A DNA stretch of 64,000 bases from Enteroscipio rubneri (GTDB lineage: Bacteria; Actinomycetota; Coriobacteriia; Coriobacteriales; Eggerthellaceae): the NCBI RefSeq assembly GCF_002899715.1, contig NZ_PPEK01000001.1, positions 62,001 through 126,000 on the forward strand, in the 5' to 3' direction. Position numbers and translations under genes: made by a program. How positions within the stretch are numbered: the stretch's first letter is position 1; the number at the start of each line of letters is the position of its first letter. The notes under the pieces are model-generated. The model saw nothing but the letters and a program-made list of their open reading frames with translations, made no database searches and had not been told where the DNA came from. Positions 35,155 to 45,985 of this stretch are shown here, piece after piece.

Positions 35155-36888
35155 TTACTCGGCGCCGGCCAGCTTACGGCCGGTCACGTAGCCGAAGGTG
35201 AGGCACGTGCCGCCCAGGTTGTGACCAGGGAAGTGCGTGGAGTAGCAGTTGTTGTACATGTCGCCCACCGTGGAGCCCAGGCAGTACAGGCCCTCGATGA
35301 CCTCGTCGTCGGCGTTCATGACCTGCAGGTTGTCGTTGCAGCGGATGCCGCCGGTGGTGGACAGGAACCACGGCGTGCACTCGATGCCGTAGAACGGGCC
35401 CTTCTTGATGGGCAGCAGCAGCTCTTTGCGCTTGCCGAATTCCTCGTCGACGCCCGCGTCGCAGTAGCCGTTATACGCCTCGACGGTCTTGAGCGTCTCA
35501 TCCTTCGGCAGGCCCAGCTTCTCCACCAGCTCCTCCACGGTGTCGGCCTTGATCATCTTCACCGGGATGTCGCCCGAGCCGTTCATGTTGATGGTGCCGG
35601 GGCCGTCCACCACGGTCTGCCAGTAGGCGCGCACGTCGTCGGGCGTGTCGAACACCTTCGGGCCGTCCACGTAGCGGTGGTTCTGCCACTGCGGCTCGTT
35701 CGCGTAGTCGTCGTCCCAGATGGCGAACGCGTGGTTGCCTTTCTGGTGCATGAGCGCCAGGCCGCCGTGCGAGATGACGTTGTCCTCGTTGTCGTAGCGG
35801 CGGCCGTCCTCGTTCACCATGAGGCCCTGGAACGCGCGCACCTGGCGCGTGATGGAGCGCCACTGGAAGCAGAAGATCATGGGCGCGGGCGTCTCGCTCT
35901 TGTCGACCGCGGCGCCAGCCCAGTACGCCATCTTGTGGCCCGAGCCGTCCCAGATGCCGCCGAACTCGGTCTGATGCGCCGCCCAGGGGATGAACTTTTC
36001 CAGCATGTCCTTGTCTTGGCCGAAGTCGCCCGTTGCGATAACCACGCCGTTCTTGCCGTTGACGCGAACGTAGCCGTCGCCGCTCTTCGCTATGACGCCC
36101 ACCACCTTGTCGCCGTCCTTCGCGAGCTGCTTCGCTTCGGTGGAGTAGCGGATGTCGACGCCGGCTTTCTCGCAGTACAGCGCCATGTTCGCGCACACGT
36201 CCTGCTGCGGGTTGTCGTCGGGGCCCTTGCCGTTGGGACCGTCGAGGAACTCGTGCGTGCCGGGGAACTCGCCGTTGATGTTCTCGGGGTCCTCGTACCA
36301 ATGCTCCATGACGGGGGTGAGGTCGTCGCCGCCCACGGAACTGGCCGTGGTCATGCGGTCGATGAGCCAGTCCATGGCCTCGCCCGAGCGGTTGAAGTGC
36401 AGCATCCACTTGCGACCGTCCACGCGGTAGGAGTGGTAGCCCATCATGCGCTTGTAGCGCTGGGCCACTTCTTCGACGGAGCACGCGTAGCCCTTCTCCT
36501 TCGTCAGCTTCGAGTTCATGGCGTAGATGGAGCCGCCGCGACCGATGACGTGGTCCATGCGCTCGATCATGACGACATTCGCGCCGTTCTCGGCCGCCGA
36601 GAGCGCGCAGCACAGGCCCGAGAATCCGGCACCGATGACCACGATGTCGGCGTCCACGGTTTCGGTAATGTCGCTTTCAGGAATGGGGTCGGGTGCGACC
36701 TCGAAATCGTACGCGCCGCCGCCCTTGCTGTCGGAACCCGACGACCCTGCCGAGCCGGACTGAGGCTGCGCAGCGCAGCCGGAAAGCGCGCCCACGCCCG
36801 TGACGGCGACCGCACCTGCGGCACCGGTGGCGAGCGCACCCTTCAAAAAGCTGCGCCGGTCCATGTTCAGAATGCCGTTGTCTTTCAT
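35155..36888 (-). CDS. Tat-exported FAD-dependent reductase paired with a membrane LuxR regulator
   Basis: 577 residues from ATG 36888, which has GGAGGAAGGG upstream; the frame is open 30 codons further but without signal-peptide logic. Tat motif MDRRSFLKGALATG and Cys in ALSGC (probable lipoprotein). FAD fold IVVIGAGFSGLCCALSAAEN (about 85-105), C-terminal GLYCLGSTVGDMYNNCYSTH. Fumarate/urocanate-reductase-like; substrate unknown. A LuxR-type membrane regulator is divergently encoded 213 bp away, so induction by its substrate through that protein is likely. Confidence 0.88.
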   Translation of the reverse strand: MKDNGILNMDRRSFLKGALATGAAGAVAVTGVGALSGCAAQPQSGSAGSSGSDSKGGGAYDFEVAPDPIPESDITETVDADIVVIGAGFSGLCCALSAAENGANVVMIERMDHVIGRGGSIYAMNSKLTKEKGYACSVEEVAQRYKRMMGYHSYRVDGRKWMLHFNRSGEAMDWLIDRMTTASSVGGDDLTPVMEHWYEDPENINGEFPGTHEFLDGPNGKGPDDNPQQDVCANMALYCEKAGVDIRYSTEAKQLAKDGDKVVGVIAKSGDGYVRVNGKNGVVIATGDFGQDKDMLEKFIPWAAHQTEFGGIWDGSGHKMAYWAGAAVDKSETPAPMIFCFQWRSITRQVRAFQGLMVNEDGRRYDNEDNVISHGGLALMHQKGNHAFAIWDDDYANEPQWQNHRYVDGPKVFDTPDDVRAYWQTVVDGPGTINMNGSGDIPVKMIKADTVEELVEKLGLPKDETLKTVEAYNGYCDAGVDEEFGKRKELLLPIKKGPFYGIECTPWFLSTTGGIRCNDNLQVMNADDEVIEGLYCLGSTVGDMYNNCYSTHFPGHNLGGTCLTFGYVTGRKLAGAE

Positions 36889-37016
36889 TGCGAATCCCTT
36901 CCTCCCTTGCGGTGTTCGCGGCATGTCCTTCGGACTTGCCGCTCGACCGACGCCCTCCGCGCCGGTCGATGGGGGCACCCTAGCATGACGCGTCGATGCG
37001 TTTCGTCCCCCCGCGG

Positions 37017-37057
37017 CAGGGAAAACGGCGTTTTCCCTGTTTTCACCCTACAGGGTG
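37017..37057. promoter_or_regulatory. Two adjacent palindromes between flavoprotein and membrane LuxR gene
   Basis: First: CAGGGAAAACG-G-CGTTTTCCCTG (11-bp arms, 37017-37039). Second: CACCCT-AC-AGGGTG (37044-37057). They lie in the divergent promoter region and are good candidates for the binding site of the LuxR protein at 37102. Confidence 0.6.
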
Positions 37058-37101
37058 AGACGTTGAGCGGTATGCTATGCGAAAGGAGAGAAGGGGAGGT
37101 C

Positions 37102-38640
37102 ATGCCGAACGATCAGGTTCGCACGCTTTTCAACGCTCCGAACGAGCGTCGTAGCGTGGTAGCGGGTATCGTGCAGTCTGGCGCGGGACGCGGACGCATC
37201 GCCTTGACGATGGCGTGCTACACAGTGTGGATGGTCGCCTGCTGCTCCGGCCCGGCCGTGGCCGTGCAGCAGGAGCCGGGCCTTGGCGCGGAGGGGGCGG
37301 GGCTGCCAGCATGGATGGGGCCGTTGGCTGTGATGGCTGTGGCCAGCCTGATCATCGCGCTGTGGTTCAAGCGTACGAGGAAAGTGCCCGAGGGAGCTTC
37401 CTGGCTCATGGCCCTCGCGTCCGTCATGACCTTGGGCTCGGCGCTCCACTTGGTCTGGGCGCTTGATAGGTCGCTGCCCCTGGGCGCCGACATGGCGCTT
37501 TACGTTGCTATGAGTGTGCTCGTTGGGATCGGAGCGGCGCTGTTTCGCGTGGAAATCGATCGGGTATTCGGTTGGATAGGCACGCAGCAAACACTGTACC
37601 AGGGCATGATAGGAACAGCGGTGGCCATTGCGGTCTTCGTGTTCTGCTCGTCTGCGGGCGACTCCGGTCAGGCGCCCGTGGCGCTCTACGGGCTCGCGCT
37701 CGCCCTGCCGTTCGCATCCCAAGCTCTTTTGCGCCATGTGGTTCGCGGGTTTCCTCGCAGCCGGTACTTCGCGCATGGCAAGGACGTGCCGCTGCCGTTT
37801 CCCGCTACATTCGTCGCCACATCAGGCGTGCAGGGCGTCGCAGCCGGCATGCTGTACATGGGCCTGTTCCTCTACGGCGGGGGCATAGTGTTCGGCTCGG
37901 TTGAGATACTGGCCGGCCAGCTTGCGGCGGCGACGTTGCTGCTCGCCACGCTCGTGTTTCTGCGCATGGACTTCAATCGCCTCATCTACAAGGTGGCGTT
38001 TCCTTTTGCGGCGGCAGGGTTCGTGCTGCTTGCCGCCGCTCCGGCGTTCCAGACGATCGGCGTCATGGTGCTCATGGCCGGCTTCTGCTATCTCGATCTC
38101 GTGTTGTGGAGCTTGGGCGCGTGCCTGATGAAGAACATGGGCCTGCCGGCCACCTGGATAGCCAGCTGCCCGGGCGCGGCGCTGTTCTTCGGGGTGGTTG
38201 CCGGAGGGCTGCTTGCCGCTCTGCTGCTGGATGGTCGGGTGCTCGGCCAAGCGCTCGTGCTTGGGAGCTTCGTTGCCTGCTTTCTGCTTGCGGCGGCGTT
38301 ATTCCTTTCGAGCGGCAGCAACTTGAAGTATGGATGGGGGACGGTGCAGCCGGGGGAGGGAGGGCCGGAGATGGGCGAGCTTGCCGGCGTAGCTCGCTTC
38401 TCCGCGATAGAGCATGGTCTGACGCAGCGCGAGAGCGAGGTGATGGTGCTGCTTGTGCGGGGCAAGGCGCGGCGTGCGATCTGCGAGGAGCTCATGGTGT
38501 CGCCCGATACCGTGAAAACCCACGTGCGTGCCGTGTACCGCAAGTTCGACGTGCACTCCCAGCAGGAGCTCATCGATTATGTCGTACGAGAGCGGGAAAG
38601 CCTCGCCCCCGATGATTCAGAGCGACTGCTCGGCACGTGA
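37102..38640 (+). CDS. Membrane-spanning LuxR-family transcriptional regulator
   Basis: 512 residues from ATG 37102 (GGAGAGAAGGGGAGG upstream). The frame stays open far upstream across the antisense of the flavoprotein gene, which is a GC-rich shadow. About twelve hydrophobic segments (residues 30-420) replace the usual sensor, then a LuxR HTH (LTQRESEVMVLLVRGKARRA to DTVKTHVRAVYRKFDV). This architecture is that of a large regulator family described in Eggerthella lenta, thought to sense substrates at the membrane and control the neighbouring reductase. The divergent flavoprotein at 35155 is the presumed target. Confidence 0.88.
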   Translation: MPNDQVRTLFNAPNERRSVVAGIVQSGAGRGRIALTMACYTVWMVACCSGPAVAVQQEPGLGAEGAGLPAWMGPLAVMAVASLIIALWFKRTRKVPEGASWLMALASVMTLGSALHLVWALDRSLPLGADMALYVAMSVLVGIGAALFRVEIDRVFGWIGTQQTLYQGMIGTAVAIAVFVFCSSAGDSGQAPVALYGLALALPFASQALLRHVVRGFPRSRYFAHGKDVPLPFPATFVATSGVQGVAAGMLYMGLFLYGGGIVFGSVEILAGQLAAATLLLATLVFLRMDFNRLIYKVAFPFAAAGFVLLAAAPAFQTIGVMVLMAGFCYLDLVLWSLGACLMKNMGLPATWIASCPGAALFFGVVAGGLLAALLLDGRVLGQALVLGSFVACFLLAAALFLSSGSNLKYGWGTVQPGEGGPEMGELAGVARFSAIEHGLTQRESEVMVLLVRGKARRAICEELMVSPDTVKTHVRAVYRKFDVHSQQELIDYVVRERESLAPDDSERLLGT

Positions 38641-38828
38641 GGCCGCTGTGCAGGTCGCCCCTCCAGCGCCTGCCAGCTTCCCTCGGCTCTTGTCGACTCC
38701 TGCCAAGATCTCTCAGCTTTCCCAACTCCTCTCAACGATCAACCGTTTATCGCCGGTGTTGTGGGAAACGCTCGCAAAGCGGGGGATTGCGCTTCCGACG
38801 TGCTATGATTGCCGATAGGGTCAGACTT

Positions 38829-38846
38829 CGCCGGAACGGTCCGGCG
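38829..38846 (+). promoter_or_regulatory. Leader hairpin and -10 ahead of enolase
   Basis: CGCCGGA and TCCGGCG form a hairpin 28 bp before the ribosome binding site AAGGAGG. TATGAT (38804-38809) is a possible -10, so the hairpin would be near the 5' end of the message. Confidence 0.4.
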
Positions 38847-38861
38847 AGGCGGATTGCTTGA

Positions 38862-40172
<1,311 letters not shown>

Positions 40173-40309
40173 CCAGCCCCGATCCAGCGGTTCGACATTC
40201 GTGCGAGCCGTAGCCGGCGTCTCGGCGGGCGGGAGGGGACGACTCAGGCTCTTCAACGGTGCCAGGTTCGATCGGGTACGGGCTCCTCGTCCCGCTACCA
40301 TGCAGGGGA

Positions 40310-40340
40310 AGCCCTCGCAAGCGCGAAGCTTGCGAGGGCT
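40310..40340. terminator. Shared terminator of enolase and flavoprotein 40379
   Basis: Perfect 13-bp arms AGCCCTCGCAAGC and GCTTGCGAGGGCT, loop GCGAA, between convergent genes. Confidence 0.7.
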
Positions 40341-40378
40341 CGGGAAAGCAGTGCAGGGCGAGGCGGCTCGGTATGCCC

Positions 40379-41947
40379 TTACTGCACGCAGGTTTCGTAG
40401 GCGCTGCGGGCGGCGGTGCGGCCGGAATTACAGTTGTTGGCGTTGCACGAGGCGGGCACGCTCATGGTGTACGTCTCGCGATACAGGTTGCAGCCGTCGG
40501 TACCGGCTGCGTATAGGCCGGGAACGGGCTCTCCTTTAGCCGTGATCACTTCCATCTTGCGGTTCGTGTCGACGCCGCCGATGGACGTCCAGAACGCCAT
40601 ATCCTGGCGAAAGATGTAAAACGGGGCGGTCTTGAGCGCGACAAGGTCTTCAGCCGTCTTGTTGAAGTCCTCGTCGACCGCCTTGCCGCACAGCTCGTTG
40701 TAGCGTTCGACGGTTTCTTCGAGCGCGGCGGCATCGAGGCCCTGCAGCTCGGCCAGTTCTTTGATGCTGTCGGCCCGGTACACGTTTTCACCAGGGCACT
40801 GCTCGACGGCTTCGTCCATATCGGCCTGCAGCCCTTCGTAGCCGGTGCGAGCGACAAACTCGTCGATGACGTCTTTGCTCATTACCAGATATGACGTGGC
40901 TTGCGTGTGTACGGCATTGCCGACGCATTGCGGCACGAAGGAGCCGCATCCCTCGTTTGTGTAGCGTTCGGCATCCTGGTTGACCCACAGCACCGGCCCG
41001 CCGCGGTGGATGGTCTGGCTCATGTCGGCGAAGAAGTCGATGCCGTAGGAGTAGGCCTCGCGCAAGAAGCAGCGCTCGCGCGAGACGTCGTGCGCACCGG
41101 CAGAGACGGCCATGCGCAAGCCGTCGCCGTCGTGGCCCTCCACGCCGTTGTTGTGGGAGTAGGTGAGGTTCCAGCCGCGTTCGGCCATGGTCTCCGCGTT
41201 CTGGGCGTAGCCGCCGGAGGTGAGGATGACCGCTTTGGCGTTCACCTGCAGGATGCTGCCGTCCTCCTTCTCGGCGTAGAGGCCGCGAACAGCACCGTCC
41301 TCGATGACGAGGTCGAGCGCGGGCGTCTCGGTCATGACGGTGGCGCCCAGATTCTGCGCGCTTTCCAGCATCGGATCGATGTAGTTGCTGCCGCGACCGT
41401 CCACGAACCAGTGGAAGCAGTCGAACTTGCCTAAGCCGTGGTAGTCGTCCACCACGCCGGAGAACTTCACGCCGTGCGACGCCATCCAGTCTATGTTGTC
41501 GCCGGAAGCATCCACCATGTCCTTCCACAGCAGGTTGTTGATGCGATAGTTGAAGAACTCCTGCTCGGCTGCGATGATATCGGTAAAGGTCACGCCGTCG
41601 CCCACGCCCAGCTGCTTCTGCATCTGCGAGTTGATGGCAAACATGCCCTCGGTCAGTCGCCCATTGCCGCCCGTCTGCGTGCTCTTCTCCAAAAGCAGCG
41701 TCTTCGCTCCCAGCTCGGCGGCTTGAACGGCGGCGGCCACTCCCGACGAACCCGATCCCACGACTACGATGTCCACATCCATGGTTTCGCTTGGCTCATA
41801 CGTTGCAACCTGGTTCTGCGCCGCAGTATCCGCCTCCGTATTGCCCTTGGCGCTGCATCCGCCCAGCATGCTCACAGCAGCAATTGAAGCGGCGGTCATG
41901 CCCGCTCCCTGCAAGAACCTGCGTCGCGTGACGTTCGTTTCCCTCAT
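40379..41947 (-). CDS. Tat-exported FAD-dependent reductase (urocanate reductase-like)
   Basis: 522 residues, start supported by CAAGGAGGGACATC. Tat motif VTRRRFLQGAG with Cys in MLGGC (probable lipoprotein). FAD fold IVVVGSGSSGVAAAVQAAELG (about 60-80) and C-terminal GLYAAGTDGCNLYRETYTMS close to the 12280 protein. The C-terminal region is Cys/Asn-rich (SCNANNCNSG). A membrane LuxR regulator begins divergently about 160 bp away. Substrate unknown. Confidence 0.88.
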   Translation of the reverse strand: MRETNVTRRRFLQGAGMTAASIAAVSMLGGCSAKGNTEADTAAQNQVATYEPSETMDVDIVVVGSGSSGVAAAVQAAELGAKTLLLEKSTQTGGNGRLTEGMFAINSQMQKQLGVGDGVTFTDIIAAEQEFFNYRINNLLWKDMVDASGDNIDWMASHGVKFSGVVDDYHGLGKFDCFHWFVDGRGSNYIDPMLESAQNLGATVMTETPALDLVIEDGAVRGLYAEKEDGSILQVNAKAVILTSGGYAQNAETMAERGWNLTYSHNNGVEGHDGDGLRMAVSAGAHDVSRERCFLREAYSYGIDFFADMSQTIHRGGPVLWVNQDAERYTNEGCGSFVPQCVGNAVHTQATSYLVMSKDVIDEFVARTGYEGLQADMDEAVEQCPGENVYRADSIKELAELQGLDAAALEETVERYNELCGKAVDEDFNKTAEDLVALKTAPFYIFRQDMAFWTSIGGVDTNRKMEVITAKGEPVPGLYAAGTDGCNLYRETYTMSVPASCNANNCNSGRTAARSAYETCVQ

Positions 41948-42104
41948 GATGTCCCTCCTTGTACCGACCTGTGTTCACCAAGACGCTCTTTCTTGCGTTT
42001 TTGATTTTTGTTCGCGAGCCTCAAGCGCCTCAGGGCATACGATAGGCGTACGCAGGCGTTCGAGCCATCCGCTTCCGCGGTGGATTTTCGGGCGAAAAAG
42101 GGAA

Positions 42105-43781
42105 ATGCGTGTCGGCTATTGCAGGGGATGGGGTGCGATCGTGCTTGGTCGAGCAGGGAAAACGGCACAATATGCAAGCGATGCGAAAGCGGGTGATTGC
42201 AGGCGGATCGATCGCTTGGATGCGGCATCCGTACCAAAGAGCAGTCCGTATTCGGCCGAGTGGCTGGTGCTCCATTGCTTGGGGTTCGGGGCATGCTGGG
42301 GCTGGGTGCATGTCGCATTCTTCTCGACGGTGTTATGGGGAGACGCTGGCGAAGCGCTGAGCCTGAGCGCCTGGCTCATCAACGTTTTGACGAACGGATG
42401 CGCGATGGTCGCGTTTGGCTGCCTCTCGCTGCGCTTCGCACCACTTGGGAGGATCCGCGCACTCGGAGCGATCCTGGTGGTGTTTACCGCTGCTGGCACG
42501 CTGGGCCTGGCACTCGGGTGTTCCTCGTCTGACATGCTCGTCTATATCGCTTCGGTCGCGTCGGGGGTGGGTACCGCCGGGCTGCTGCTCTTGTGGGCGG
42601 AGGCGTACCGCAGCATACCGCCGACGTTGGCGAAGCGGCGGACTATACCGGCCGCGATGGTGATGGGCGTGTTCTATTACCTGCTCATCAATATGCTGCC
42701 GGGCATCGCAGCCGTTATCGCCACGATGCTGCTGCCCCTGATATCCGTTGCAATGCTGTATCAGACACAGCGAATGGTCCGGACTGATGATGAGGCTGAG
42801 GCCGCCCACGAGGATGAGACGGCGCGAGAGGCTGGGACGGCGCCCGAACCGTCGCAGGGGGAGGATGCGGCGCGCCATGGCGCGCATCGGCCCGGTCGCT
42901 CATGGCGCAGCGCGCTCCCCGTTCGCTTTGCCGTCTTTACGGCTGTGTATTGCCTGGCGCCGGGTTTCATGCGTGGGCACACGTCGGCGCTGCCCTTCGC
43001 ATCGACGGGCGGCATCGGGGAGGCGATGTTCGCGGGTGTTGCCGTGGTAATGATCGCCGTTGCTGTTGCCAGTATCGTCCTGTTCGGGAGAACGAAGATC
43101 GACCTCGCCTACAAGCTGGTCGTACCGCTTATGGCGGCTGGTTTGCTGCTGCTGCCGTTTCTGGCCGCGGGTCAGGAGGCGCTCGCCGCTGTGGCCATCA
43201 TGTCAGGGTACATTCTATTCGAGATGTACGTATGGGCGTCGCTGACCGACATGGCGTCAAACGTGGGAGCCCCCAACGCATTTGTATTCGGTATCGGAAA
43301 ATCGGGCATGAACGTGGGTTTGCTCATAGGAACGTTCGTCGGATTCAACTTCGGTTCCAGCTCGTCCATGCTGTTCGTAGGCGTGTCGGTGCTCATCGTG
43401 TACCTGTTCATCGTTATGGAGAGCGTTGCATCTCCCGGCATTGGCGTCGCGCTGTCCCTTGAACGGCCCGACGAAACGTCGGGCGCCGCTGTGGCGCCCG
43501 AGAAGGTAACCCTTGCCGAAGCCGCCCAAATGGATTTGTCCGAAGTGTTCGACGCCATGCTCAAAGAGCGCTGCGCGGAGGTTTCACGCGTGCACGGTCT
43601 GTCTGCGCGGGAGACCGAAGTGCTCGCGCTGCTCGCGCGCGGTCGAAGCCTCCAATCCATCGCTGATGCTCTGTGCGTGGCGTATAGCACCGTGAAAACC
43701 CACACCGATCGCATCTATGCGAAAACCAATGTGCATTCGCGCCAGGAGCTGATCGCGCTGCTTGAAAAGACAGGCGAATGA
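42105..43781 (+). CDS. Membrane-spanning LuxR-family transcriptional regulator
   Basis: 558 residues if started at ATG 42105 (after AAAAAGGG); a TTG at 42216 is another option because the membrane domain begins soon after (SAEWLVLHCLGFGACWGWVH). Roughly twelve hydrophobic segments, interrupted by an acidic/Glu-Ala loop (about residues 230-265), then a LuxR HTH (LSARETEVLALLARGRSLQS to STVKTHTDRIYAKTNV). Divergent from flavoprotein 40379, its presumed target. Convergent with the MFS-CBS gene, which ends 18 bp away. Confidence 0.85.
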   Translation: MRVGYCRGWGAIVLGRAGKTAQYASDAKAGDCRRIDRLDAASVPKSSPYSAEWLVLHCLGFGACWGWVHVAFFSTVLWGDAGEALSLSAWLINVLTNGCAMVAFGCLSLRFAPLGRIRALGAILVVFTAAGTLGLALGCSSSDMLVYIASVASGVGTAGLLLLWAEAYRSIPPTLAKRRTIPAAMVMGVFYYLLINMLPGIAAVIATMLLPLISVAMLYQTQRMVRTDDEAEAAHEDETAREAGTAPEPSQGEDAARHGAHRPGRSWRSALPVRFAVFTAVYCLAPGFMRGHTSALPFASTGGIGEAMFAGVAVVMIAVAVASIVLFGRTKIDLAYKLVVPLMAAGLLLLPFLAAGQEALAAVAIMSGYILFEMYVWASLTDMASNVGAPNAFVFGIGKSGMNVGLLIGTFVGFNFGSSSSMLFVGVSVLIVYLFIVMESVASPGIGVALSLERPDETSGAAVAPEKVTLAEAAQMDLSEVFDAMLKERCAEVSRVHGLSARETEVLALLARGRSLQSIADALCVAYSTVKTHTDRIYAKTNVHSRQELIALLEKTGE

Positions 43782-43799
43782 GCACGATGTTGCAGTCTT

Positions 43800-45686
43800 T
43801 TACGCTTCCTGCCGCTCCACGAACGATCCCATGAGGTGGCGCGTCACGTCGGTTCTGCTCACCGTGCCAACCAGTACGCCTTCTTCTACGACGGGCGCTT
43901 TCTTGATGCGCTTGGCGCCGAGGATACGGCAGACGTCTTCAATGGACGCATTGGCATCGATCGCAACGACGGTGGGAGTTGCAAGCTCCATGACGTTCAG
44001 CTTCATGACCTCGCTCAGCCGTTCGTTGAATTCATCGTCGTCGCGGTAAACCGCCAATCCATACGCCAGGTCGTAGCCCGAGGGCTTCTGCACGGCCAGC
44101 GTCTTCATAATATCGCCGTCCGAGATGAACCCCACCACGTTATTGCGCACGTCCACGACGGGCAGCCCGCTTGTTTTGTGCTCGAGAAGAAGGTGCATGG
44201 CTTCGTGCACGGTCGCCGTGCTGGGCACGGTGAAGGCATCGTGTTTCATGATCGTTCCCACGTCAGGTTTTGTAGGCAGCGGCGTGGGGGCGGTGGCCGT
44301 CTGCGGCGCCTTGGCGCGCATGCTCTGCGCGTAGAAGAACGAGACGAGCAGGCCCGCGAAGGCCACGGCCGCAGCTGTGGCGACAGCCGATGAAAAGCCG
44401 TACGCCTGCGCGGAAGAGGCATCGGCGCCCGAGGCGGCTGCGCCGGCGGATGTCGTCGAGAGGATGCCGATAAAGAGCGAAGGTCCGATGCAGGCTGCCA
44501 CCTGGATGAAGGTGTTGATGATGGCCACGCCGTGCGAGTTCTGCTCAGGTTCGAGCGTTTGAAGCCCCGCAGTTTGCGACGGAGAGAAGATCAGCCCGAC
44601 GCCCGCGTATACGGCGATCGATCCGACCAGCACGGCAGCCCACGACAAACTCGGTGCGATGAGGCAGATGGCAAGCTGCCCGACTGCGATGAGGGCGAAG
44701 CCCACCGGGAGCAGCGGCCATGCGCCGCGCCGATCCATGGTGCGACCGCCTGCAAGCGCCGTGCCTGCATTCACGAGAATGGGCACGAGCAGCAGGGCGC
44801 CCGAGGCGAATGCTGTCATGCCGAGCGATCCCTCAAAGTACAGCGGCAGAAGCACGCTCATAGAGAACGTGGTCATCATGGCTACGACCACGAGGACGCA
44901 GGCGAGGGAAAAACGAGGGTTTCGCAGAGGGCTCAGGTCGAGCAGCGGATGGGTCAGACGCCGCTGGCGAAAAACGAAGCCGGCAATGCCCGCCAGACCA
45001 AGGGCCATCGCGATCAAGGCAACCGGCAGGGCCGTGGTGACGACGGACAGGCCGTTTACGAGTGCGAACAGGCCGAGGGCCGAAAGCGCGACCGACATCA
45101 GGTCGAGCTTGACCTGCTCGGGTTCAGCTATGTTTCGAATCAGCAGCGCACCGCACACCACCAGCAACACCACGATGACGGCGGAGGGAAGAAAGACGCT
45201 GCGCCATCCGAATGCCGTCACCATGAGGCCCGACACGACGGGGGCGAAAGCCGGGCCGAAGGTGATCATGCAGCTTCCGATGGACAGGTAGGTTCCCAGC
45301 CGCTTGCGTGGCGCGACGGCCAGCACGGTGCTCATCATGGCCGGGATGAAAATCCCCGTGCCGATGGCCTGCACGAGACGGGCGACAAGCAGCACGGGAA
45401 ATACGGGCGCAATCATGCAGGCGAGTGATCCGACGATCAGAAACCCCGCAGCGCCAAAAAACAGCGAGCGGAGGCGCAGGCGCTTCGAGAGGAAGGCGGT
45501 TGCCGTGACGACGATGGCGGTGACGATCATATATCCAGTGACCAGCCACTGCGCCATTTCGGCACCGATGGAGAACTCGCCCATGATGCTGACGAGGGCG
45601 ACATTGACGATGTTTTCGTTGAATGCGGCTACAAATGCACTGCCGTACAGCACGGCAAGCATGGACATACTGTTCGATTGAACCAT
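43800..45686 (-). CDS. DHA2-type MFS transporter fused to a C-terminal CBS-domain pair
   Basis: 628 residues from ATG 45686 (AAGGAAAGGATC upstream); an ATG at 45752 is also in frame. The first 490 or so residues have about fourteen hydrophobic segments with the EmrB/QacA-like NENIVNVALVSIMGEFSIG and QWLVTGYMIV signatures. After a Pro/Thr linker come two CBS domains: MKHDAFTVPSTATVHEAMHL through FISDGDIMKT, and ELATPTVVAIDANASIEDV through VGTVSRTDVTRHLM. CBS pairs bind adenine nucleotides and gate channels or transporters. A fusion to a drug-efflux-type MFS is unusual in my knowledge. Substrate unknown. Confidence 0.85.
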   Translation of the reverse strand: MVQSNSMSMLAVLYGSAFVAAFNENIVNVALVSIMGEFSIGAEMAQWLVTGYMIVTAIVVTATAFLSKRLRLRSLFFGAAGFLIVGSLACMIAPVFPVLLVARLVQAIGTGIFIPAMMSTVLAVAPRKRLGTYLSIGSCMITFGPAFAPVVSGLMVTAFGWRSVFLPSAVIVVLLVVCGALLIRNIAEPEQVKLDLMSVALSALGLFALVNGLSVVTTALPVALIAMALGLAGIAGFVFRQRRLTHPLLDLSPLRNPRFSLACVLVVVAMMTTFSMSVLLPLYFEGSLGMTAFASGALLLVPILVNAGTALAGGRTMDRRGAWPLLPVGFALIAVGQLAICLIAPSLSWAAVLVGSIAVYAGVGLIFSPSQTAGLQTLEPEQNSHGVAIINTFIQVAACIGPSLFIGILSTTSAGAAASGADASSAQAYGFSSAVATAAAVAFAGLLVSFFYAQSMRAKAPQTATAPTPLPTKPDVGTIMKHDAFTVPSTATVHEAMHLLLEHKTSGLPVVDVRNNVVGFISDGDIMKTLAVQKPSGYDLAYGLAVYRDDDEFNERLSEVMKLNVMELATPTVVAIDANASIEDVCRILGAKRIKKAPVVEEGVLVGTVSRTDVTRHLMGSFVERQEA

Positions 45687-45893
45687 GAAGAAAAGATCCT
45701 TTCCTTGCTCCGGCGCGCGGCGGTAGGCGAAGAAAGGCAAGCGGCCGCGCAACTGGACTTACGTTGTGCAACTGCTCGTTGGTAAGAAGATTGTAGCGGA
45801 AAGCTTCTCACATCTGAGGGCGAACGTGGGAAAACGATCATGTTCGACCGGTGGAAGGACGAATGCGCCGGGTTGGTAATATTCTCGAAGCGC

Positions 45894-45899
45894 TATAAT
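45894..45899 (+). promoter_or_regulatory. -10 element of moeA
   Basis: TATAAT, 87 bp before the moeA start; TTGGTA (45873-45878) could be a weak -35 at a short 15-bp spacing. Confidence 0.5.
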
Positions 45900-45985
45900 A
45901 GCGGCATCGGACAGCAGGTGCGGGCGGTGGCCGCTTGACGGGCGTTCAAGGCGGTGCGGGTCCGTGCTTTCATGGGAGGATCGCC

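Noticed and set aside
35221-37101. 627 open codons on the plus strand leading into the membrane LuxR gene
   Set aside because: They are exactly antisense to the flavoprotein gene, have Val/His/Leu/Arg-rich shadow composition, and a strong ribosome site marks the real start at 37102.
41769-42104. Upstream extension of the 42105 LuxR frame
   Set aside because: It overlaps the 5' end of the divergent flavoprotein gene and has no family features.
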